Source of the DNA: Actinomycetota bacterium | GTDB lineage: Bacteria > Actinomycetota > Acidimicrobiia > Acidimicrobiales > AC-14 | DNA length: 64,000 bases | Reading direction: 5' to 3' | Assembly (NCBI GenBank): GCA_005888325.1 | Contig: VAWU01000015.1 | Span: 1 to 64,000, forward strand | Shown here: piece by piece, positions 30,379-38,817 of the stretch | Position numbering within the stretch: the first letter of the stretch is position 1 | Layout: every line of letters starts with the position of its first letter | Position numbers and translations under genes: made by a program | The notes under the pieces: generated by a model | What the model saw: only the letters and a program-made list of their open reading frames with translations | What the model was told of the DNA's origin: nothing | Database searches by the model: none

Positions 30379-30915
30379 TCACTTGCCGCGCACCGATCGC
30401 AGGACGCGGCCGATGTCGAGGAGGTGGTGGCTGCCCTCGTGCACCGCATTGCGCGCCATCCACAGCAGGGTGCGCGGTGCCGGCTCGGGGTAGGGATTGA
30501 CCGCAGTGCGCTCCCAGTCGCCGGCGTCGACACCGTCGAGCAGACCCGCGAGCCGCTCCGCGTTGGACGCCAGTTGGTCGGCCACCGCGCCCGGGTCCTG
30601 CTCGTTGTAATGGTCGCGCTCTGCGCGTCCGTCGCGGTCCATCGACTCGAACGTCGGTGTGTCCTCCACCAACGTCCGCTCCACCCGCACCGCGTAGACG
30701 TCGAACACGTCGCGCACGTGGCACGCGTACTCCAGCGCCGACCAGGTCGAGGGCTCGGGTCGCTGTCGCACGATCGCGTCACCGTCCTCGGCCGGGAGGA
30801 AACGGGTGAGCGGGGCGCGATAGCGCCGGGCGAAGCTCCGCAGTGACGTGGTCGCGTCGGCGGGGGACAGGGACTCGGCGTCGAAGCCGCACTCCTCGCA
30901 GGCGGACACGCTCAC
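30379..30915 (-). CDS. DinB-superfamily protein with N-terminal CxECG motif (copy 1)
   Basis: 178 aa from GTG. It matches its neighbour throughout: N-terminal ACEECGFDAES, RQRPEPSTWSALEYACHVRD, GVDAGDWERTAVNPYPEP and ARNAVHEGSHHLLDIGRVL. The conserved histidines of the DinB metal site are kept in both copies, so both are probably functional. The pair arose by tandem duplication and has diverged widely, so it is not recent. It lies 18 nt downstream of the EF-G2 gene and is probably co-transcribed with it. Confidence 0.82.
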   Translation of the reverse strand: MSVSACEECGFDAESLSPADATTSLRSFARRYRAPLTRFLPAEDGDAIVRQRPEPSTWSALEYACHVRDVFDVYAVRVERTLVEDTPTFESMDRDGRAERDHYNEQDPGAVADQLASNAERLAGLLDGVDAGDWERTAVNPYPEPAPRTLLWMARNAVHEGSHHLLDIGRVLRSVRGK

Positions 30916-30933
30916 CTACCAGCCCGCGCCCGA

Positions 30934-33018
30934 TTACTTGGCGCTCTCGGCCATGGCTTTCGTCACCCGGTCGGTGAGGTGGGACGGCAGGAGGTCGTAG
31001 TGGTCGTGCTCCAGGGTGAACCGGCCGCGGCCGCCCGTGAGCGAGCGGAGGTCGATCGCGTAGCGCATGACCTCGGAGGTGGGGACCAGGGCGGTGATGA
31101 TCTGCTCGCCGGTGCCGGCCGACTCGGTCCCTTGCACGCGCCCGCGACGGGCGTTGAGGTCGCCCATGACGTCGCCCTGGTGGGCCACGGGGACGACGAC
31201 CTCGAGCATCGATATCGGCTCGAGCAGCACCGGGCTGGCCTTCGCCATCGCCTCCCGGAACCCGAGCGAGCCCGCCATCTTGAAGCTCATCTCCGAGGAG
31301 TCCACCGGGTGGTACTTGCCGTCGAAGCACGTGACCCGCACGTCGACCACCGGGAACCCGAAGACACCGCCCGTCGCCATGGCCTCGGCGATGCCCTTCT
31401 CGACCGCGGGGATGAACTGGCGAGGGATCGAGCCACCGACGATCTTGTCGACGAACTCGAAGCCGGCGCCGCGGTCGAGCGGCTCCACCCGCAGGAACGC
31501 GACCCCGAACTGGCCGTGACCGCCCGTCTGCTTCTTGTACTTGCCCTCGGCCTCGGCCTGCGCGGTGATCGTCTCGCGGTAGGGGACGCGCACCTCCTCG
31601 GTGTTCACCTCCACACCGAACTTGCGCGCCAGCCGTTCGGTGACGATCGAGAGATGGGTCTCGCCCATCCCCGAGAGCAGGGTCTGCTTCGTCTCGTCGT
31701 TGCGGCTCACCCGCAGCGCCGGGTCCTCGTCCTGAAGGCGGTGGAGACCGATCATGAGCTTGTCCTCGTCGCCCTTGGACCGGGGGACGATGGCGATCGA
31801 CAGCGCGGGCTCGAGCGCCTGGATGGTGGGCACCACGACGGGTGTGCCCTTGGGGGCGAGCGTGTCGCCCGTGCCCGTGTCGGACAGCTTGGCGACCGCG
31901 CCGATGTCGCCGGCGGGAACCTCGGAGAGGGTGTCCTGCTCCTTGCCGCGCATCGTGAACAGGCCGTGCAGGCGCTCGTCGGCGTGGGTGCGCGGGTTGG
32001 TGAGCTGCGCGTCCGGCCGCACCGTGCCCGAGAGCGTCTTGAAGAACGTCACCTTGCCGACGTAGGGATCCGCGACCGTCTTGAACACGAAGGCCAGGGC
32101 CGGGCCGTCCGGGTCGCTCGCGATCTCGGTCTCGCCGTCGCCGGCCCGCACCTTGACCGGGGGGCGCCTCTGCGCCGAGGGCCCGATCTCACAGATGAAC
32201 TGGGCGAGCCGGTCGATGCCGACCAGCTTGACCGCCGAGCCGCACACGACAGGGAAGACGGAGGCCTGGTCGACACCGAGGGCCAGCGTGTCCTCCAGCT
32301 CCTTCGGCGAGATCGTCTCGCCCTCGAGATAGCGCTCCATCAGGTCGTCGTCCGCCACGACGATCCCCTCGACCAGGTTGTCGTGCACGGTGTGCTCACG
32401 GTCGGCCATGTCATCGGGGATGGTGCCGGGCGTGGCCCTTCCCTTCGCGTCGGGCCCTCCCTCGTAGAAGTAGGCGGTGTCGGTGAGGAGGTCGGCGACG
32501 CCCCGGAACGAGAGCTCCTCGCCGATCGGCAGCTCGAGGGGCGCCACCCCTGCGCCGAACTTCTCGCGCAGCTCGTCGAGCGTGCGCTCGAAGCTCGCGC
32601 GCTCGCGGTCGAGCTTGTTGACGAAGATCATGCGGGGCACGTCGAGCTGGGCGGCGATGCGCCACGCCGCCTCCGTCTGGACCTCGACGCCCTCCACTGC
32701 GCTCACGACGAAGACCGCGAGGTCCGCGACGCGCAGCGCGGCGTGGACGTCGCCGACGAAGTCGGCGTAGCCCGGGGTGTCGAGCAGGTTGATCTTGTAG
32801 CCGTCGTGCTCGAACGGAGCGAGGGCCAATGACAGCGAGATCCCGCGCTTGACCTCCTCGGGATCGAAATCGGTCGTCGTCGTGCCGTCCTCCACCCGGC
32901 CCTGACGGTTGATCGCGCCCGAGCAGTAGAGCAGCGCCTCCGCCAGGGTGGTCTTGCCGGCTCCGCCGTGCCCGACGAGGGCGACGTTACGGATCCTGGC
33001 CGGGGGAAAGCTCTTCAC
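30934..33018 (-). CDS. fusA2: Elongation factor G-like GTPase (EF-G2 type)
   Basis: 694 aa, EF-G length with all five domains. The P-loop is GHGGAGKTTLAEAL rather than canonical AHIDAGKTT, and the effector loop TTTTDFDPEEVKRGISLSLA differs from the ERGITI form; G3 DTPGYADF and G4 NKLDRE are intact. Domain IV holds GGHGQFGVAF and GKYHPVDSSEMSFKMAGS. Such EF-G2 paralogues lack ribosome-dependent GTPase in some species and are of unsettled function; this is not the main elongation factor, which would normally lie beside tufA and rpsL. GTG start at 33018. It is divergent from pgsA. Confidence 0.9.
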   Translation of the reverse strand: MKSFPPARIRNVALVGHGGAGKTTLAEALLYCSGAINRQGRVEDGTTTTDFDPEEVKRGISLSLALAPFEHDGYKINLLDTPGYADFVGDVHAALRVADLAVFVVSAVEGVEVQTEAAWRIAAQLDVPRMIFVNKLDRERASFERTLDELREKFGAGVAPLELPIGEELSFRGVADLLTDTAYFYEGGPDAKGRATPGTIPDDMADREHTVHDNLVEGIVVADDDLMERYLEGETISPKELEDTLALGVDQASVFPVVCGSAVKLVGIDRLAQFICEIGPSAQRRPPVKVRAGDGETEIASDPDGPALAFVFKTVADPYVGKVTFFKTLSGTVRPDAQLTNPRTHADERLHGLFTMRGKEQDTLSEVPAGDIGAVAKLSDTGTGDTLAPKGTPVVVPTIQALEPALSIAIVPRSKGDEDKLMIGLHRLQDEDPALRVSRNDETKQTLLSGMGETHLSIVTERLARKFGVEVNTEEVRVPYRETITAQAEAEGKYKKQTGGHGQFGVAFLRVEPLDRGAGFEFVDKIVGGSIPRQFIPAVEKGIAEAMATGGVFGFPVVDVRVTCFDGKYHPVDSSEMSFKMAGSLGFREAMAKASPVLLEPISMLEVVVPVAHQGDVMGDLNARRGRVQGTESAGTGEQIITALVPTSEVMRYAIDLRSLTGGRGRFTLEHDHYDLLPSHLTDRVTKAMAESAK

Positions 33019-33138
33019 CGGGCGCCTCGCTCACGTTGGAGGATTGGGGACGGAATGTCGCCAGATTAGTGGGGTGTCCTGTAGCGTGGAGCAGCCAACA
33101 CAACCGCAATCGACAGCCAGTACGAACAGGGAGCTCCG
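33019..33138. promoter_or_regulatory. Divergent promoter region, EF-G2 / pgsA
   Basis: On the minus strand TAATCT (33068 down to 33063) lies about 44 nt before the EF-G2 start, with GAGCGAGG as a weak ribosome-binding site. On the plus strand TAGCGT (33079-33084) lies about 54 nt before the pgsA ATG. Both predicted mRNAs have short untranslated leaders, unlike the leaderless genes elsewhere. Confidence 0.5.
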
Positions 33139-33876
33139 ATGTTCGACGGACGCTGGCGGACGCGCGTCGAACAAGGCCTCGTGCCTGTCGGCACGAACCT
33201 CCGTCGCACCGGCATCAGCGCCGATCACCTCACCGCCGCCGGTCTCGTGCTGGCGGGGGCGGCAGCCGTCACGATCGGCGCCGGGTGGCTCGGGCTGGGA
33301 GTCGTGTTGCTCGTCGCCGCCGCGCTCCCCGATCTGCTCGACGGCGCGGTCGCGAAGGCCTCCGGCACCGCGTCGGTTCGCGGCGCCTTCTTCGACTCGG
33401 TCGCCGACCGTGTCACCGACAGCCTCGTGCTCGGGGGCGTGGCGTGGTACCTCGCCACCTCGCGACCCGGCAGTCGCATCGTCGTCCTCGCGGTGGCGGT
33501 GCTCGCGTCGTCGTCGCTGATCTCTTACCAGCGGGCCAAGGCCGAGTCGCTGGGTCTCGACGCACGCGGCGGCCTGATGGAACGTGCGGAGCGGATCATC
33601 GTCCTCGCCTTCGGGCTCGCGTTCAGCGTCCTGCTCGTTCCGGTGCTGTGGGTCATGCTCGTGCTCACCCTGATCACCGCGGTCCAACGCTTCGTCAAGG
33701 TCTGGCGGCAGGCGTCGGCACCCCCCAAGGTCAAACGCCCGGTCGGCCGGTGGCGGAGCTGGCGGCCGGTGGCCGGCGTCGCGAGCACGGGCGACTGGCG
33801 CCGGCGTCGCCTGCCCCGGGCCGATCGTCCGCGCGTGCCGTCGGCGTGGAGACGGCGGGCCCACACGCGTCCCTGA
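33139..33876 (+). CDS. pgsA1: Phosphatidylinositol-phosphate synthase-type CDP-alcohol phosphotransferase
   Basis: 245 aa, polytopic. The CDP-alcohol phosphotransferase motif is DLLDGAVAKASGTASVRGAFFDSVADRVTDS, close to DGx2ARx8Gx3Dx3D except that Lys stands for Arg. Membrane helices include VVLLVAAALPDL, IVVLAVAVLASSSLI and LVPVLWVMLVLTLIT. In mycobacteria this locus encodes the synthase that joins CDP-diacylglycerol to inositol-phosphate. Position between HIT and patA supports the same role. A basic C-terminal tail of about 45 residues overlaps the next gene by 31 nt. Confidence 0.88.
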   Translation: MFDGRWRTRVEQGLVPVGTNLRRTGISADHLTAAGLVLAGAAAVTIGAGWLGLGVVLLVAAALPDLLDGAVAKASGTASVRGAFFDSVADRVTDSLVLGGVAWYLATSRPGSRIVVLAVAVLASSSLISYQRAKAESLGLDARGGLMERAERIIVLAFGLAFSVLLVPVLWVMLVLTLITAVQRFVKVWRQASAPPKVKRPVGRWRSWRPVAGVASTGDWRRRRLPRADRPRVPSAWRRRAHTRP

Positions 33877-34763
33877 CCGCCTGGCGCGAGCGAACCCCCT
33901 ACTACGCGTACCGCACCGCGGGCGCGATCGCGGAGGCGATGCCCGCGCGCGTCGCGTCGGGCGCGGCCTGGGTGCTCGGCAAGACGCTCGCGCGCACCAT
34001 GCGCCAGCGGCACCGCATGATCGGCCGCCACCTCCAGCGGGTGCACGGCGGCACGCTCGACGAGCGGGCCCTGCGCCGCGAGGTGCAGCGGGCGTTCGAC
34101 TCCTACGCCCGCTACTGGATGGAGGCGTTCCGACTGACCCGGTACTCGCCCGAGTACATCGACGCGCACGTGTCGAGCGAGGGGATGACGTACCTCGACG
34201 ACGCGCTGGGCCACGGGAAGGGCGTGATCGTCGCCATCACCCACCTCGGGAACTGGGACTTCGGCGGCGCCTGGTTGGCACGGCGAGGCACGCCGTTGCT
34301 CGCGGTCGCCGAAGACCTCCAGCCGCCGGAGCTGTTCGAATGGTTCGCGGGCGTTCGACGCGCGGTGGGCATCGAGATCGTGCGCCTCGGCCCGGAGGCG
34401 GGCACGGCGGTCCTCCGCGCGCTCAAGGCCAATCACATCGCGCTGCTCATGTGTGACCGTGACGTCGCCGGCGGAGGCGTCGAGGTCGACCTCTTCGGAG
34501 AGCGCACCACGCTCCCGGGCGGCCCCGCGACGCTCGCGCTGCGCACGGGCGCGGCGCTGCTGCCGGCCGCCGTCTACTTCGACGGCCACGACGGCCACCA
34601 CGCCTTCGTGCGCCCGCCTGTGTCGCTCGCGCGCACGGGGCGCATGCGTTACGACGTCGGCCGGGTGACGCAGGCGCTGGCCCACGAGATCGAGGTCCTC
34701 GTGCGGCGCGCGCCCGAGCAGTGGCACATCTTCCAGCCCAACTGGCCCAGCGACCTCGAGTAG
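33846..34763 (+). CDS. patA: PatA-like acyltransferase (lauroyl/LPLAT family, PIM acylation)
   Basis: 305 aa from the GTG at 33846, which overlaps the pgsA end. The LPLAT family motif HLGNWDFGGAW (HxxxxD type) is near residue 135. It is followed by DRDVAGGGVEVDLFGERTTLPGGPATLALRTG and the terminal WHIFQPNWP typical of HtrB/PatA proteins. In mycobacteria PatA (Rv2611c) acylates phosphatidylinositol mannosides; gene order pgsA-patA and then pimA is kept here although pimA is now 5.5 kb away. Family is certain, the PIM role is by synteny. Confidence 0.88.
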   Translation: METAGPHASLTAWRERTPYYAYRTAGAIAEAMPARVASGAAWVLGKTLARTMRQRHRMIGRHLQRVHGGTLDERALRREVQRAFDSYARYWMEAFRLTRYSPEYIDAHVSSEGMTYLDDALGHGKGVIVAITHLGNWDFGGAWLARRGTPLLAVAEDLQPPELFEWFAGVRRAVGIEIVRLGPEAGTAVLRALKANHIALLMCDRDVAGGGVEVDLFGERTTLPGGPATLALRTGAALLPAAVYFDGHDGHHAFVRPPVSLARTGRMRYDVGRVTQALAHEIEVLVRRAPEQWHIFQPNWPSDLE

Positions 34764-34805
34764 GCCGCTGTCGTCGGGCCCCGACGGGATCGGCCAGGAT
34801 CGGCG

Positions 34806-35120
34806 TCAGAAGTCCGTGAGCTCCCGGAAGAGCAAGCCGGCCGCGATCAAGAGCGTGCTACCGACCACGAGCTTCTCGGTCGTCGACGACGAGCTGCCAT
34901 GGCCCGAAGTCGCGATCGGCGCGCTCTGAACAGGTGAGGCAGCGGGCGCGGCCGCCTTCGCACGTCCCGGACGCCGGGCCGGCGCAACCCGTGATCGGGT
35001 TGCCCTCGCGGTCGAGGCGTGCGGACGCGAGCGGGCAGCCGCCGAGGCCGGAGCCGCGAGCAGGATGACCGTCAACGCTGCCGGCGCCGTCAGACGCGCG
35101 ACGGCGAGACGAATGGTCAC
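34806..35120 (-). CDS. Small secreted or membrane-anchored protein, unknown
   Basis: 104 aa from GTG. The N-terminal stretch LTAPAALTVILLAAPASAAA reads as a signal peptide. The middle is Ala/Arg/Pro/Ser-rich and probably disordered. The C-terminus (KLVVGSTLLIAAGLLFREL) reads as a membrane helix. No family is recognised. It faces patA convergently and the dioxygenase-like gene divergently. A real gene is likely because the composition shows a clean signal-linker-helix layout, but short high-GC frames can mimic this. Confidence 0.5.
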   Translation of the reverse strand: MTIRLAVARLTAPAALTVILLAAPASAAARSRPHASTARATRSRVAPARRPGRAKAAAPAASPVQSAPIATSGHGSSSSTTEKLVVGSTLLIAAGLLFRELTDF

Positions 35121-35246
35121 ACCCCTGTTCTAGTACGCGCTCGGCCTGACGCATGCGCGGGACCATGCTGGGCATCACGGTGCGGCAACCTTGTGTGTTC
35201 GCCCGGGCCGTCCACGGTCACGGACAACGAGCAGGAGGAGAACGAG

Positions 35247-36053
35247 ATGCCGCTCCAGCCGATCCATCGTCGACGCGCGCTGGGCCTGCTCGGTGCCGCC
35301 GGCGCCGGCGTCGTGCTCGCCGCGTGTGGGGGCTCGAAGGACGACGCCTCGTCGAGCACGGTCGTGCCGTCGAAGGCGACCTCGACCGACGTCGGCCGTA
35401 CGACCGGCACGACCGGCACGACCGGTGCCGTCAGGCCGGACATGTTCGACGATGCCGCCCGGTGCACGGTGACGCCCGTCGCGATCGAGGGCCCGTACTA
35501 CATCGACGTGGACAAGATCCGCAGCGACATCCGCGAGGACCGTGAGGGGCGGAAGCTGCGGGTCGCCGCCCGCATCCTGGCCTCCGACGGTTGCACGCCC
35601 GTCAGAGACGCCGTCTTCGAGATCTGGCATTGCGACGCGGCGGGGCTCTACTCGGGTTTCGAAGCGGCGTCGACCGGAGGCGGGGGAGGCCCCGGCGGCC
35701 CGCAGGGAGGTCGCGCGACGACGACCGATGCAAAGCGCTATCTCCGCGGCGCGCAGGTCACGAACGCGGACGGCATCGCCGAGATCACCACCATCTACCC
35801 GGGCTGGTATCGGGGGCGGACGGTGCACATCCACGCCAAGGTCTTCATCTCCAGCCGCGAGGTCTTGACGACGCAGCTGTACTTCGACGACGCGCTGAAC
35901 GGCACCGTGTTCGCCTCCGCGCCCTACACGGCGCACCCGGGTCGTGACACCTTCAACGACGACGACAGCATCTTCAGCGACCAGACGATCCTGACGGTGT
36001 CGAAGGACGGCGACGGTTACCTCGGCCTGATCGGCATGGGCGTGAAGTCGTAG
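35247..36053 (+). CDS. Secreted intradiol dioxygenase-like lipoprotein
   Basis: 268 aa; ATG at 35247 with a strong AGGAGG 8 nt upstream. The N-terminus RRRALGLLGAAGAGVVLAAC combines a twin-arginine motif and a lipobox. The mature part is the catalytic half of protocatechuate/catechol intradiol dioxygenases: AIEGPYYIDVDKIR (first Tyr ligand), VFEIWHCDAAGLYSGF and YPGWYRGRTVHIHAKVF (second Tyr plus HxH, the iron ligands). Extracellular members of this type are known but their substrates are mostly undefined. A Thr/Gly-rich linker (GRTTGTTGTTG) follows the lipid anchor. It is not near other aromatic-degradation genes. Confidence 0.84.
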   Translation: MPLQPIHRRRALGLLGAAGAGVVLAACGGSKDDASSSTVVPSKATSTDVGRTTGTTGTTGAVRPDMFDDAARCTVTPVAIEGPYYIDVDKIRSDIREDREGRKLRVAARILASDGCTPVRDAVFEIWHCDAAGLYSGFEAASTGGGGGPGGPQGGRATTTDAKRYLRGAQVTNADGIAEITTIYPGWYRGRTVHIHAKVFISSREVLTTQLYFDDALNGTVFASAPYTAHPGRDTFNDDDSIFSDQTILTVSKDGDGYLGLIGMGVKS

Positions 36054-36148
36054 TTCCGCGGGCGGGTGGGGGTCGGTCGTCTCGACTGCTCGACCACGCC
36101 CGGGCCGGGTCGGGCCGACGCGAGGGGCAGCCGCCGTGACGCTTTGGG

Positions 36149-36154
36149 TAACCT
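36149..36154 (+). promoter_or_regulatory. Promoter of the peptide-transporter operon (TAACCT)
   Basis: TAACCT lies 55 nt before the ATG of the substrate-binding protein in a 156-bp gap. A GTGACG at 36136-36141 is close for a minus-35, so this assignment is modest. A GGGGAGGG ribosome-binding site sits just before the ATG at 36210. Confidence 0.4.
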
Positions 36155-36209
36155 GCGCGGGCGATGTGTGACGCCGGTCACGGATCGTCCAAAGGCAAGG
36201 GGAGGGCGC

Positions 36210-37877
36210 ATGAACCGTCGTGGGCGACTGGGGCGCATGACCGTGGTGGTCGCGATCGGCCTGATGCTCGTGGCGGCCTCGTGCTCGAGCAGCAGCGACA
36301 CCAAGACCGCCAAGCCCGGCGCCACCACCGATGGTGCGGGCCCGAAGGGCCCGCCCAAGCGGGGTGGAACGCTGCGGTACGGCCTGGAGGCCGAGACCGA
36401 CGGGCTCAACCCCACGACGAACCGGTTCGCCGTCTCCGCGTACATGATGGGCGGCGCCGTCTTCGACCCGCTCGCCGAGCGCGACAGCACCGGCGAGGTG
36501 AGGCCGTATCTCGCGGAGTCGATCACGCCGAACGCGGCGTACACTTCGTGGACCGTCAAGCTCCGTCCGAACATCAAGTTCCACGACGGCACCCCGCTCA
36601 CGTCCGAGGCGATCAAAGCCGGCACGGATGCGGTGCTGGCCGACCCGCTGATCAGCAACGCGGCGAGGCCGATCCTCGCCCCGACCAACCAGGTCGAGAT
36701 CGTCGACAACCTGACCGCGCGCATCAACCTCTCGGGGCCCATCACGCGCTTCCCGTTGTACCTGACGAGCCAGCTGGGCTTCGTCGCCTCGCCGAAGTGG
36801 TTGAGGGAGGCGAAGGCCAACCCCGACCTGAATCAGAAGCCGGTTGGAACCGGGCCCTTCAAGTTCCAGAGCCGCACGCAGGACCAGAGCACCAAGTTCG
36901 TGCGCAACGACGACTATTGGAACGGTCCCGTCTACCTCGACGGCATCGAGTTCGTCATCCAGACCGATTCCGCCCGTCGGGCCGACCAGCTCCTCGCGGG
37001 AGAGCTCGACGCGATGCACACGAGCGACCCCCAGACCGTCAAGCAGCTGCGCGGCGAGAAGGGCATCAACCGCTTCGAGAACTCGACCGGCGAAGAGGGC
37101 TTCGTCATGATCAACTCGCAGTCCCCGCCCTTCGACGACATCCGTGTGCGCAAAGCCCTCACCTTGGCCACCCCGAAGAAGGACTACCTCGAGATCATCG
37201 GGCAGGGCATCCTCACTCCCGCCGACAGCATGTTCATCAAGCAGAGCAAGTACAACAACCCGAACGTGAAGCAGGAGGCCGACGATCCGGAGGGCGCGAA
37301 GAAGCTCGCCGCCGAGTACTGCGCGGAAAAGCCGGCCATGTGCCAGGGCGGCAAGATCAAGATGGAGTTCAAGTACACCGGACCGAGCGCCACGAACCAG
37401 TTGGTCGCCGACACCTTGACCAACGGTTGGAAGCAGGTGTTCGACATCAAGTCGTCGCAAGTGTTGCAGGACGACTACATCATCCAGGTGGCGTTCGGCC
37501 AGTATCAGGTCGTCACCTGGCGGCAGTTCGGCAGCGACGATCCCGAGGGTGAGTTCGTCTGGCTCGACTGCCGCAACGTCGGCAAGCCGGGCGCGCTCGG
37601 GATCAACTGGCCCCGGAACTGCAACCCCGACACCCAGGCCGCACTCGAGGCGCAACGCAAGAGCACCGACGAGGCCGAGATCGTGAACGCTTGGAAGCGG
37701 ATCGCCCAGAACATCAACCACGACTACATCTACATCTTCCTCAGCCACACGATCTGGCAGATCGCGGCCAAGTCCGACGTGGGCGACGTGGTCGAGGGCA
37801 AGTTCCCCGGGGGCGGGCGCACCCGGCTCTCGAGCATCGGGTCGCACAACGTCGGCCAGATGTGGCTCGACCGGTAG
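36210..37877 (+). CDS. Peptide/nickel-type ABC transporter substrate-binding lipoprotein
   Basis: 555 aa. A lipobox signal (GLMLVAASCSSSS) anchors it outside. The family-5 solute-binding fold shows KRGGTLRYGLEAETDGLNP, WTVKLRPNIKFHDGTPLTSEA, GTGPFKF and DDYWNGPVYLDGIEFV. Such proteins deliver oligopeptides, nickel or other solutes to a DppBC-type channel. The two permease genes follow at 7 nt and by overlap. No ATPase genes are in the operon. The ligand is not predictable; the long chain and Trp/Tyr-rich cleft are typical of peptide binders. Confidence 0.92.
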   Translation: MNRRGRLGRMTVVVAIGLMLVAASCSSSSDTKTAKPGATTDGAGPKGPPKRGGTLRYGLEAETDGLNPTTNRFAVSAYMMGGAVFDPLAERDSTGEVRPYLAESITPNAAYTSWTVKLRPNIKFHDGTPLTSEAIKAGTDAVLADPLISNAARPILAPTNQVEIVDNLTARINLSGPITRFPLYLTSQLGFVASPKWLREAKANPDLNQKPVGTGPFKFQSRTQDQSTKFVRNDDYWNGPVYLDGIEFVIQTDSARRADQLLAGELDAMHTSDPQTVKQLRGEKGINRFENSTGEEGFVMINSQSPPFDDIRVRKALTLATPKKDYLEIIGQGILTPADSMFIKQSKYNNPNVKQEADDPEGAKKLAAEYCAEKPAMCQGGKIKMEFKYTGPSATNQLVADTLTNGWKQVFDIKSSQVLQDDYIIQVAFGQYQVVTWRQFGSDDPEGEFVWLDCRNVGKPGALGINWPRNCNPDTQAALEAQRKSTDEAEIVNAWKRIAQNINHDYIYIFLSHTIWQIAAKSDVGDVVEGKFPGGGRTRLSSIGSHNVGQMWLDR

Positions 37878-37884
37878 GCGCGTC

Positions 37885-38817
37885 GTGCTGCGCAGGGTCC
37901 GCCAGCTGGTCGTGGTCCTCTTCGCAGTCACCCTGCTCACGTTCCTTTCGCTGAACCTGCTCGGCGACCCGCTGAAGTCGATCCTCGGCCCCCTGTACGC
38001 GGACCCGCAGGTGCGGGCGCAAGCGCGCGCGGACCTGCGCCTCGACGACCCCATTCCGACCCGGTACGTGCGGTGGCTGGGCGACGCGCTGCACGGCGAC
38101 CTCGGGCGCTCCTACAACAGCCGCGAGAGCGTGAGCTCCATCCTGGGCAAACGCATCCCGGTGTCGCTGTTTCTGATGGGCTACGCGCAGGTGCTGGCCC
38201 TCGTGCTGGCGCTGCCGATCGCGGTGTGGAGCGCCTACAAGGCGGAGAGCTGGTTCGATCGATCGTCGACGACCGCGTCGTTCGCGTTGATATCGGTGCC
38301 GAACTTCGCCCTCGGCGTGCTCCTCCTGTACTTCCTGGCCGTGCGCACCCAGGCGTTCCCCGCGCGCTATCTCGACGACACCCTCTTCGATCGCGTGCAC
38401 TCGATGTTCCTGCCTGCGCTCACGCTCGCCCTGCCGGCGGCGGCAACCTACATGCGCCTCCTGCGCACCGACCTCATCAAGACGCTGCAAGACGACTTCA
38501 TCACCACCGCCCGGGCCAAGGGCCTGCCCAGCTGGCGCATCCTCGTGCGTCACGCGCTGCGACCGTCGAGCTTCTCGCTCGTGACCGTCGTGGGGCTGCA
38601 GGTGGGCGCGCTGCTGGGAGGCGCGCTCGTCGTCGAGAACATCTTCTCGATACCGGGTGTCGGCAAGGCGGTGGTCGACGCCGTCTTCCGCAAGGACTAC
38701 CTCGTCGTGCAGTCCGTGGTGCTCCTCATCGCCACGACCTACGTCGTCGTCAACTTCCTCGTCGACGCGTTCTACGTCGTCCTCGATCCCCGGGTGCGAA
38801 GTGTCCGTACAGGCTGA
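37885..38817 (+). CDS. DppB-type ABC transporter permease
   Basis: 310 aa, six membrane helices, GTG start 7 nt after the binding-protein gene. The short N-terminal helix plus LADPQ-type periplasmic loop (LYADPQVRAQARADLRLDDP) and LGDLGRSY are DppB features. The EAA loop for ATPase contact is DDFITTARAKGLPSWRILVRHALRP. It ends with the VENIFSIPGVGKAVVDAVFRKDYLVVQ stretch near the C-terminus. It pairs with the overlapping DppC-type gene to form the channel. Confidence 0.93.
   Translation: MLRRVRQLVVVLFAVTLLTFLSLNLLGDPLKSILGPLYADPQVRAQARADLRLDDPIPTRYVRWLGDALHGDLGRSYNSRESVSSILGKRIPVSLFLMGYAQVLALVLALPIAVWSAYKAESWFDRSSTTASFALISVPNFALGVLLLYFLAVRTQAFPARYLDDTLFDRVHSMFLPALTLALPAAATYMRLLRTDLIKTLQDDFITTARAKGLPSWRILVRHALRPSSFSLVTVVGLQVGALLGGALVVENIFSIPGVGKAVVDAVFRKDYLVVQSVVLLIATTYVVVNFLVDAFYVVLDPRVRSVRTG

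Noticed and set aside
35175-38054. 959-codon minus-strand open frame across the dioxygenase and transporter genes
   Set aside because: Spans two good plus-strand genes and their gap, has no recognisable domain, and its start and stop fit no operon layout.
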